Positions 1 through 11,200 of a stretch of DNA of 64,000 nucleotides are shown piece after piece (positions within the stretch are counted from its first letter, which is position 1; each line of letters starts with the position of its first letter). A program made the position numbers and the translations under genes. This DNA is from Terebella lapidaria. Its lineage: Eukaryota > Annelida > Polychaeta > Terebellida > Terebellidae. The stretch covers positions 531,001 through 595,000 of the forward strand of contig OX424563.1 in NCBI GenBank assembly GCA_949152475.1. Reading direction: 5' to 3'. Under the pieces are notes generated by a model. That model was not told the origin of the DNA and made no database searches. It worked only from the letters and a program-made list of their open reading frames with translations.

Positions 1-214
1 AATACGGTGATGGGCTGGGGTAGGTGATAGGGTAGGCTAGCATGGTTATTCTCGGCAAGATTTGATCAGTACTTGTACATTAGTTAATGCGATTAAATAA
101 GAAACTTGGAGGAAAATCACAACAATGAACAAGTTGGAAAGGGTTAAGAACTTTGAATCACCGCTGTCAGATTCTCAATTCACCTACATGTAGTTAGGTA
201 TCTCAATTATATCA
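1..214. other. Left edge, no gene seen
   Basis: AT-rich non-coding sequence. I see no exon, RNA gene or repeat here. It may be intronic or intergenic DNA of the ZIP13-like locus, whose remaining exons should lie further left. Confidence 0.5.
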
Positions 215-748
215 CATCTACAGTACTGATTTCGCAAAACCTCACCAAAATGCCAGCATGGGACACCTGGCATTTAGCACGTGTTCGCCCAACTTCGCCT
301 GACGTAGCATCATGCGATTTGATGCTAGCATTGTGTATGCGAGCATCCCTCGATGCTAGCATTGCTTCTTGGCACTGTGGTGCACTAAAAGCATTTCGCA
401 TTTCGCATTTTTTGTGAAGGCCATTATATGCTCGCACATGCTCGCAAACACATGGTCGAGTGGTTTATAAACAGTCTGTATCATGTAGATCGTATGGGAA
501 AATGCAGTGTTTCATTTCAGTTCATATTAAAGTCAGTATTTGCATCCGAAATAAAGGATGCGCGCATCTGTGCGAGACAATGCTCGCCTGTTCAACTAAG
601 ATGGCCGCCTGATGCGATGGCATCGCGCCCACTGGTCGCACCATGCGATTTGATGCTAGCATCAAGTCGCACGTAATCGCATGGCCTAGCATTTAGCATG
701 TAGCATTCGCATGGCTAGTGAGGTTTTGCGAAATCAGTACTGTAGATG
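215..748. mobile_element. MITE-like element with 31-bp terminal inverted repeats
   Basis: Bases 215-245 (starting CATCTACAGTACTG) reappear as a reverse complement at 718-748, apparently without mismatch, enclosing about 530 bp. The interior holds many short GATGCTAGCAT-type words, including a direct repeat of about 20 bp at about 311 and 641. There is no convincing ORF and no clear target-site duplication. This fits a non-autonomous DNA transposon whose superfamily I cannot name. Confidence 0.65.
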
Positions 749-2124
749 CAATAGGCATGCAATATTATCATTTTATTTCAGACACAAAGTCCAAGACCTC
801 CTTCAGGCATGCAATGTACATGATGTGAGATATTATACATGTACTGCTCATATCAGTGAGATGTAAACTAATATCCAATGATTCCATTTACAAAGATGAA
901 GATTATCAGCCTCTGGTCAGACTCAGACCCTCCATAGAACAAGCCTAAGCCATTAATTCTGTACAGCTGAGCCTAGTATAGATCTATTGGGGTTATTGGC
1001 CAGTGCTTATCTAGCTTATTGAGGGCTATTGGCAGAACACAACAGCCAGGTACCGAGAGAGATTACATTTGTGCTGAGGACGGTAATTGTCTGATATTAC
1101 TGTACCAACCAGCAGCAGATATGGAGCCATTCAACAATAACTCCCGGCTCTGATAGATATGTCCAGAAAAACTTCAAAAGCTACTTCGATTCCATGCTAA
1201 GTGGTGTGGAAATTATTGGGAACTTCCAAGTACAGCAGAAGCTACATGCTCCAGCCAAAAATCAAGCTAACATAATGTACCAGTATTACTATTACATTTC
1301 TGTTCAGTTTCATTGTTTTTAGATTGGACTGAATCAAATTACATTATTCTGCAGAACTTCTTAGTAAAGCATTTTCAAACAGATAAATCAAGAAATGTCT
1401 ATTTCAATGAACAGATGACTTTATCTAATTGTTCAAATGTGTGTGAATGGTGAAAAACAATTTTTTTTTTCAATCTGTAAAAATGTTTTCCAGAATATCT
1501 TGAATACATACTTGTACGGTACAAGACATTTTGCATAATAGCTGCCGTGTGAGGTAATATTTATACAAGGCTTTAGAACGGCTCCGACCATGGATCCCAA
1601 AGTTGCCCTCACAGAGCTTTCACCTCATCCCTACATGTTCAACCTGTGTTTTTGTAAGATTCCTGCTCTGTTCAACCAATAAAACACAAAGGCTGTTTCC
1701 CTAGACAGCTTGTAGAGTAAATGTTTACCAACCAATAAACACTTTTTATCATACTTGGCCTGCACAAATTGACTGCAGAAGGAAGGGGAGCTTTGTACTA
1801 CACCGGAAAGTAACTGTTCATCATACGCCGGCCCAGAGTAAGGAATGCATGTAGACTATAACAGTTGGACATGGGGGGGGGGGGGGGGGGGAATAACTAC
1901 ATGATAACCATAAACAAGATAACCATAAAGCTAATTAAGTGTCAGGTCACATCAAATAGTTAATCCATGTGACAAGAGTCAAGCCATGATACCTCACGGA
2001 CACGTTCACCATCAAACGTGCTTCAGTATTGTTGTATCGACAGCACATTGCTACAATGTTACCATGGTTACCCATATTGGAGAGTTGCTAGGGATGTTTT
2101 CCTGTCGTGTGAACAGCCACTGAC
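749..2124. other. Non-coding, G19 tract, no gene seen
   Basis: Presumed intron 3 of the ZIP13-like gene. It holds a run of 19 G at 1873-1891 and otherwise nothing I can assign. I looked on the minus strand for the conserved transmembrane 4/5 ZIP exons and did not find them. Confidence 0.5.
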
Positions 2125-2261
2125 CTGTCTCGCTGCCTCCTCTTCAATCTCATCCTCCTCGTCACTGTCATCCTCCGGGAAAACTTTCTCCACAATCAGG
2201 AAGCAGAAGATCCCCGCGATGATCCAGATCCCAATCCACAGGTGACCCTCATGGTCGTGTC
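2125..2261 (-). CDS. SLC39A13: ZIP13-like coding exon 3
   Basis: Encodes residues 151-196: a His-rich GHDHEGH start, TM3, then a Glu/Asp-rich loop. The acceptor is CTTTCAG|GACACG and the donor is GAGACAG|GTCAGT, ending in phase 0. The next exon is outside the window. Confidence 0.85.
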
Positions 2262-5200
2262 CTGAAAGGTCAAGGTCAAAATCTGAAAGGTCAGATCTCG
2301 TAAAGTCAGAGCCTAGTCAAAAGGCGAAAGCTTGGAAGGTCAACGTCAAAACACATACAGGTGTACATGTAAGTATGTCATTATTGATGGGACGATCATC
2401 GACTCTAGTCGAAAGTTAGTCGTTTGCTATGAAAATTCAAGCGCTCAATTATATTTAGAGCTCGATTTTCATCAATGCGCTAAAGTACAATAGTTGCTTT
2501 TTGATCTATTTCGTACCCATCTGCCGGGTGCTGTGCATTTCGTACCAACAATTATTTGGATCCACGCATGTACTTAACGAAGGGCGAATGTTATGATTTG
2601 GATCGAATTGAACGGGAGTGCGAAGTGTTTGGTTGTGAGCACTGGGTGGGTACGATTAATTAACTGTGTAACAAAACCATGCAACTGCCGCGCTGAAACG
2701 TTCGTTAGGAACGGTCACGTGATCTACAAAGTCCACTTGCGAAGACACCGTTCGCGGAAGAACCGTTCGCGGAAGCACGATTGCGGAAGCATCATCAGCG
2801 GAAGCATCGTTCGCGGAAGAACCGTTCGCGGAAGCACGATTGCGGAAGCATCGTCAGCGGAAGCATCAGTCGCGGAAGCACCGTTCGCGGAAGAGGAGCC
2901 TTCGCGGAAGAACCGTTCGCGGACGCAGTCTTCACCACGTGGAGAAGAGTGCGGAAGATACGTTCGCGGACGAAGATGCGCGCGCAGCCACCCTGGCTAT
3001 ATAAGGGAGAGCGGACGGCCGCTCTGAGAGCACTGCAACAGCGACATCGACCGTGGGGAGATCGTCACCGCCACAGCCAAGGGACTCGACGAACTCCGTG
3101 CGGACGACTCCTTCTTCAGGGCCTTAGAGTCAACCGGGATTTAGACCGACTACCTGGAGAAACCATTCGACTAAGCGGGACGGGAAACTTCAACGGGAAG
3201 GGACAGAGAGACGCCGCCGGCTAAGAACTCTTTTTAGTTGTGCCCTCGTGCACTATTTATTTTTGAAATGTGATCATACAGTGCTCCATGTCTGAACTTC
3301 ATATTTGTACGTCACGTGGGTGACCAGCCATACAATTGTAAGTTGATTTGATGTATATAAATCTTCAATTTATTTACATCTGAGTTGCTTCTTGCCTAAG
3401 TGAAGCCGGTGAGCTACGGAGTGATGATACACCAGCGTTGGGGGACACCAATTTAGTGACGGCTCTCGAATCACAACGAGCGGGAGTTACATAAAGTCTA
3501 TACGATCAGAGAAACCAGGTTTTTTGGGCCACACCGAAAACAAGTCATTACCAAACGTCACAACTTGGTGCACGTGACCAGGATCCCCGAGGGTCTACTG
3601 CCAGGGAACGAACCTCAGCATCACTCATGTCCGGCGAAAACGACGAAACTGCCCCAGGGAAGACAGGAGGTGAAGAGGAAGACTCTTCGCGGACGGCCTC
3701 ACTTGCGGACGAGGAAGACAGCGGTTCGCGGAAGCCGACCTTTGCGGAAGAGGGAGACGACCGTTCGCGGAAGACGTTCGCGGAAGACGACCGTTCGCGG
3801 AAGACGTTCGCGGACGACAACCGTTCGCGGAAGACGACCTTGGCGGAAGAGGCCGACGACCGTTCGCGGAAGACAACGTTCGCGGAAGACGACCGTTCGC
3901 GGAAGAGCAGCTTCACAGCCAGGGGTAGACGGGACGTTTCGACGAGTGAGGAGCAACCAGGGAGGTCGAGACCTTCCATGGGCCAGTCGACTAGTCAACA
4001 GAGACCCCGGAGCCAGACACCCGACAACCGTTTTCTTTTCAGACACGACTCTGGGTGGCAGCACGATCGAGACAGGGAGAGGTCAACCTACCTTGAGAGC
4101 GTTAGGAGGGGCCCCGAGTTCCGACGAGTGCTGGGACCGGAGTACGTCAATCTGGACGGGGAGGACGGCGAAATCTGGGCGAGGAGGGATCGGCTACAGC
4201 TACCGGAGCAGAGTCCAAGTGTGGCACCTCCAGAGAATGCAGCATTGAGACGGCTTTGGGACCAGTCCCAGCAGCAGTCTGGTGCAACAGAGCAGCAGTC
4301 TGGTGCAACAGGGCAGCGGTCGGGTGTGACGAGTCGACAAACGGGAGTGACTGGAGGACGGGTTACTTGGGCTCCGACCCAAGAGAGCAGCTCGAGAGGG
4401 AGAGGACTTTTCGCGGAAGAGAACATTCGCGGACGAGAGGCATTCTTCGGCGACAGGGACGCTTGCAGCCGGGGATCCTTCGTGGATGAACGGGCTCGTG
4501 GGCGAGGGGGAGTCTTTGGTGACGAGGACGCTTGTGACCGGGGAGGGCCCTTCGCGGACGACCACGTTCGCGGACGAGGACGACTCGCGGAAGAGAGTGT
4601 TCGCGGAAGAGAGGAGTCTTCACCCAGACGGCGGCTCGACGAAAGGAGTGATCCAGGCGACCAATCTTCCTTTCCAGTTTTTCAGAATAGACGGGGAAGA
4701 CCATTCGCGGATGAGCCGGTTCGCGGAAGACTCGCGGAAGATGGCGTTCGCGGACGTGCATCTTTTGTGGAGGGACGTCTCCGAGACATCTTGGCGGACG
4801 AGCCCGTTCGCGGAAGACTCGCGGAAGACGGCGTTCGCGGAAGAGGCCTGTTCGCGGAAGAACTTCTTCGGGAGCTGTTGGCGGAAGAGTCCGTTCGCGG
4901 AAGGTTCGCGGAAGACAGTGTTCGCGGAGGGTTCGCGGAAGACAGCGTTCGCGGAAGAGGGAGGTCTTCACCCAGTCGACAACCGAGACAGCCAGCCTCC
5001 TGGAGAAATCCAGCTTCTATTTCAGTCACCCAGGGAGGCCGGAGACAGCACCCTTTCTCATCATCGGGCGATGAGGGGCCTTCATCTGATGGAGGGACCG
5101 ACAGCAGCCATGGTTACCCAGGACGGGGGAGGAGACCACCGAGGCGGGGACCGCCGCTGCACCGACGAAGCCCTAGGCCGAGACGGAGGCAGGAGGACTC

Positions 5201-8200
5201 GTCGTCCGAGGACAGCACAGTCTGGAATCAGAACGGCAGAAGGAACCGGAAGATGCTGACCCCTGACAAGTTCGATGGGACTTCCATAGAGTGGCCGGTG
5301 TACCGGGCCCACTTTGACGTCATCGCAGAGGTCAACGGATGGAGCAAGCGGGAACAGGGCGTCTACTTAGCCGGGAGCTTGACAGGAGAGGCGCGACGAA
5401 TGCTGACCAGCCTGAGTCCTGCAGACCGGAGGGACATCGACGTTCTGACCGACAAGCTGACCCTACGATTCGACCCTGACTGTCAGGAGGAGTCCTACAA
5501 GGCGACCTTGGGACAGAGAACCCGCAGGAAGGCAGAGACACCCCAGCAGTACGGCTATGAGTTGCAGCGACTGGCCGGCCGTGGTTATCCGGATCTGAAC
5601 TCCGCAGCTCAGGAGGCTATCGCCTTAGACCACTTCTGGAAGGGCCATCCAGATGGGGACATGAAGGTGATGGCGCTCATGAGGAAGATGAAGACCATGG
5701 AGGAGGCCATAGCGTTCGTGACCCAGTACGAATGTGTCAAACCCAAGCCTGGGAAGCCGGTGATGTCCATAGAGTCGGAGGACTCCGAGCCAGCTCTAGG
5801 ACGGGTCCTACAGCTGTTGAAGAACCAGCAGGGAGGCGAGATTACCACCAGTGGGCAGCAGAGCAACCAGCCGAACGTAGCGGGTCTACCCAGACTTCCC
5901 TACTTCAAGGGGCTCTTTGAGAGCCAAGACAGGAAGCTGGATCGACTAATCGAGCTGTGTGAGCAGGTGCTATCCATCAAGCCGAGGGCCGCCACTGCTG
6001 AGAACAAGGGACCAAGCGCTAGGCCGGGACCAGATGACTGTTGGTACTGTGGGAAGCCGGGTCATCGGAAGTACCAGTGTCCAGATCGGCCGCCACCTCG
6101 GACCAAGGAGGAGCGCTTGAGTCGACTAATCGAGGAGATTGGTGAGCGGAACAGTTTGACAGACGAGGTGTCGGAAAACCAGTAGGGCTCATACCAGCCC
6201 CCAACCGTATGGGCCATTGGCAGGTGTGTGCACGGCTTCACAGGCGAGAAGCTCGACGAAGACGTGAAGAACACATTGCCAGGGGGGAATTTTTAGTTTC
6301 ACAGATTTTTAATAGGTTTTTCCGGTGTGCATCCGAAGTAACTGGATGGGCGCAGGAGGAGCTCGAGGATCGAATTCTCGACTATTTGGAGGGCAAGCCT
6401 GTCAACACAGACGGGAGTGCCAATGTACAGCAAACCGATGGAGCCGTGGAGCGTCTAATGCCCCGCGGAGACGTCAAGGAAATGCAGACCGATGGAGCCG
6501 TGGAGCGTCTAATGACCCGCGGAGACGTCGACGAAATGCAGACCGATGGAGCCGTGGAGCGTCTGGGGACCCACGGAGACATCAACGAGGTTTCTGCTAG
6601 CAGCAAGGAGAACCAACAGGTTACAACCTTGAGGCTGGAGGCTGCGAAACAGCAGGGACCCCCCTATGCAACTGAACCACAAGCGGCCGTGAAAGAGGAG
6701 ACGGAGGGCCGGTGGAGCGGAATGACCAAGGGGCCAGCGCAGCAGCTATTGCTGGTGGACGACTCATTACTTATCCGGAGCGGCGGTTCCGAGGGGAGTG
6801 ATTCCCTTAAGACTGACAGAGAGGACCAGGGTGGTGCATCACTGTGGGTGGACGACTCAGTACTTATCCAGGGCGGCGTCCCTGAGGAGAGTGGCAGCTC
6901 TCTTAAGATTGACAGAAATGGCCAGGTGGTGTCGCTGTCAGCCGGTGCCCGAGGCACATTGGCGTGGTATGCGGCGTGCCACGTTATGGGGAAGGCGACT
7001 CGTATGTTGGTGGACACGGGTGCCTCTTCCACCGTTCTGGACGAGTGTCTCTTCGACCAAATGGATGACGAACATAAAGCAATGATAAGGCAGACGAGAA
7101 TAAGGTTACGGGCAGCAACCGGAGACTACTTACAGGTTCAAGGAGAGATGACAGTTCAACTTCTACTGGGCACACGACTCGTGTCGGCAGATGTACTGGT
7201 AGCCAAACTAGGGATCCCGGGAGTGTTGGGGCTTGATGTACTTCAACAGATTGGGGGACAGCTGGATCTGCGTAAGGGCGAGTGGCAGGTGGGCGACACT
7301 ACCGTAGTGATGAGCTCGGGCCACGAGGGCGCCGTCTACACACTGGTGACGGAGGAGACGGTCGTCTTGCCACCCTTTTCAGAGATGATGGTGGACCTCA
7401 AGCTGACAGGAAGTGAGGGAGGAGTTCCGAAGGCCGGCCTCGTGCAGTCCGCAAGAGAGCCGTTGGAGGACGACCCCCTCGTAGTGGGACGAGCCCTGGT
7501 ACGACCCCGAGGACGCCTGGTACCGGTGGTACTTCTGAACGCCGGCGCTGGAGCTTGCACTGTGCTGATGGGGACCATCCTAGCCGAGCTTCACGGAATA
7601 GAGGCCGTGATCGACCTGGGATTTCGTCCCGATGGAGGGAAAACAACCCAGAATGAACCTAAAAGGGAACAGTGGTACCGGGAGGAGAGCGGGAGGGAGC
7701 ATGAGCCCCTTACACCAAACTCCACCAAGTGGCGGAACCGGACGCCTGAGCAGCCCGAAACCAGAGTGCACGCCATGCACGCAGAATCGTCGACGAAGAC
7801 ACCAGAGTGCCCGGAGCATTTAGAACCGCTCCTGGAGGGAATGCATCCGAACTTGACGGAAAAGGAGGTGGAGGTCGTCAGCGATCTCCTTCGACGCCAC
7901 CAGCAGGTCTTTATGGGACCAGATGGGAGGTTGGGCCGGACGTCCCTGGCGAAACACGTCATCGACACGGGAGATCACCCCCCGATCAAGCAGCCTCTGA
8001 GGAGAGCCCCGTACTACCAACAAGAGCTGATCGAGGACGAGGTCGACAAGATGTTGAAAGCTGACGTTGTGGAGCCAAGTGACAGTCCATGGTCGTCTCC
8101 CATCGTGCTAGTGAAAAAGAAGGATGGTGCACTGAGATTTTGCGTCGACTACCGCCGTCTAAATGATGTCACCCGGAAGGATGCGTACCCCCTGCCTCGA

Positions 8201-11200
8201 GTCGACGAGAGTTTTGATACCTTGTCAGGAGGACGATATTTTTCGACGCTAGACTTGGCTAGTGGTTACTGGCAGGTCGAGATGGACGACAGGGACAAGG
8301 AGAAGACGGCGTTCACTACCCGTAGTGGACTCTATCAATTTAAAGTGATGCCGTTTGGATTGGCGACGGCCCCGGCTACTTTTGAACGTCTAATGGAGCT
8401 GGCACTGAGGGGACTCCAATGGAAGCGTTGTCTAATTTATTTGGACGATGTCGTCTGTCTTGGAAAGACTTTCCAAGAAGCCGTGGACAACCTCGAGGAC
8501 GTGTTCCGGAGACTGCAGGCTGCCGGGCTGAAGCTGAAACCCGCCAAGTGTGAGCTGTTTCGACAACAGGTCAACTTCCTGGGCCATGTCGTGTCCGACC
8601 GAGGCATCCAGTGCGACCCTGCCAAGGTCGAAGCTGTAACAAAAATGGTTCCTCCGACCACCTTGACAGAACTAAGGAGCTTCCTTGGGTTCGTGGGGTA
8701 CTACCGCAGATTCATCCCTGACTTTGCCACCCGAGCGGGACCCCTCAACCACCTGTTAAAGAAGGAAGTCAACTACCATTGGAGCGAGGCTCATCAGCAG
8801 GCGTTCGAGGCGCTGCGTCAACCCCTGACCGAGCACCCCCTGCTGGTGTACCCTGACATGGACCAAGAATTTATTTTAGATACTGATGCTAGCGGCTACG
8901 GAGTGGGAGGCGTCTTATCCCAAGTGCAGGACGGACGAGAGCGGGTGATCGCCTATGCTTCCAGAACCCTGAGGGACACCCAGCGGAATTACTGCACCAC
9001 CAAGCGGGAGCTCCTGGCCGTCGTCGGTATGATACACCATTTCAGACATTTCTTGTGGGGGAGAGCGTTCTTACTACGAACCGACCACGCCTCTCTCAAG
9101 TGGCTACTGAACTTTCGGGATGCGGAAGGAATGATCGCTAGATGGGCAGCTCGCATCGCCAGCTACGCCTTCAGGTGTGAGGTCCGACCGGGAGTACAAC
9201 ACGGGAATGCAGACGGGATGTCCAGATGCCGACAGTGCCGGAGACCGGATTGTCCCGCCCCTCGCCACACCACAAGACCCGAAGGAGAAGAGGAGGCCTG
9301 TCCGACTCAGGAGGAGTGTCCCCTACCCCTGGAGGACCTCTCTGACGAGGATCTGCTTCCACCGATCAGCGGAGAAGGATGGAGCCCCGGAGGACCTCAA
9401 GTTAACATCTTGCGGGAGGTCCCTGTGGAGCCCTGGACGGAGGACTACTATTGCGGAGATGGAGTCGGGATATTCCAGATCTGGGAGGTGCGCTGCCAGG
9501 AGGACCCGAGGACGACTACCCAGCCGACCGAGGAATGCCTGCCTGACCGGAGCCCCCCACAGACGGAGGAAGGAGCCAGGAGCGTCTGCAGAACCCTGCA
9601 TCAGCTCCGCCCCTCTGCCTGGGTTTGGTTTCTCCTGATGATGCTCCTCGCACTGCATGGTTTGGGACCGGAGGTTGTGGCCGGAGCAGCGATCGGCGCG
9701 ACGGCCGACGTGTGGATGCGCTGCCGAGAGGAGCCCTTCCTGGACCCATGCCCCAACCCTGTGCTCCGAGATCCAGACAAACAAATGCTAGCTGTCACGC
9801 GGGCTATGGCTACGGGAGGACGCCGGAATCCGATGGAGGGAGCCCCGGAGGCCCAGGTCCTGAATGGTTATTCCCAGGAGGACCTAGTGACCCTTCAACG
9901 AGCCGACCCTGAAGTTGGAGGCATCCTCGGGTGGAAGAATATTTTCACTGAGAGACCTGCATGGCCCGAAGTCAGAACAAAAAGTCAGCAAATGAAGACT
10001 CTGTGGCAACAGTGGGACCAGCTGGAGCTACGTGATGGGCTTCTGTACCGGCGGTACCAAGCGGCTTGCCAGAACGCACCAATCCATCAACTGGTCGTTC
10101 CACAGGTCCTGAGACGCGCCGTCATGAAGGAGGTCCACACCGGCAAGCTGATGAGTCACCAGGGAGTCACCAAAACAGTCCACCGACTAAAAGCGAGAAT
10201 GTACTGGCCGGGTATGACGAAGGACGTGGAGCGTTGGTGCCGGGAGTGCCTGAAGTGTAGTGGGAGAAAGCCGCGACCGGGGCCCAAGTACCACCCCATG
10301 GGAAATCTACCGGTAGGCGATCGGCTAGAAAGGGTGGCCATGGACATTTTGGAGCCTGGAACGATCACCAATTCTGGGAACCGGTATATACTGGTCGTGG
10401 GTGATTATTTCACCAAGTGGACTGAGGCCTACGCTCTACCCAACCATGAGGCTCAGACGGTGGCGGACGTCTTTGTGACTGAGTTCGTGTGCCGCCTGGG
10501 AATGCCAGCCAAGATACACACCGACCAGGGACGAGAGTTCGAGAGTAAGCTTTTCCTTGAGATGATCAAGATCCTAGGAGGGGAGAAGACTCGGACGACC
10601 CCTTATCACGCCAAATCAGACGGGATGGTCGAGCGATTCAACCGGACCCTGCTGAACCTTCTGGCCGTGGTCGTGGACGAGAACCATGACGACTGGGACG
10701 ACCATCTGCCCTACGTGATGGCGACTTATAGAACCTCAGTACACGAAAGCACCGGGTGTACACCATTTCGAATGATGATGGGACGGGAGGCAACCACCCC
10801 ATTGGACCTGAGGTACCGGACGAAACCGGACGATTTGGGAGGACCAGTCCCCGAGTGTGCGTCCGAATACGTCGAATGGGTGAAGGAAGCCACCATACAA
10901 GCTCACGAGACTGCCCGAGAGTGCCTGAAGACGGCTACGGTGCGACAAAAGCGCCATCATGACATAAAATCAGCCGCTCGACATTTTCCGGTGGGCACCT
11001 GGGTGATGTATTGGTACCCTCCAAAGGCTAGACCAAAACTAGGACTAGGGTGGACGGGACCTTATCTCGTTGTGAAGTCTCATCTCGGATGGATGGTGTC
11101 CATACAAGATCGACCCGGTGGCAAGATTAAAGATGTCCACATTGACAATATAAAAAGGTGCTGGTTCACCCCTGAAACCGACGCCTGGATACCCAATCCG

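Noticed and set aside
2593-3224. ORFs of about 145 aa in the 5' LTR (and the same in the 3' LTR)
   Set aside because: They read through the TTCGCGGAAG promoter array upstream of, or across, the TATA box and would not be within the genomic transcript.
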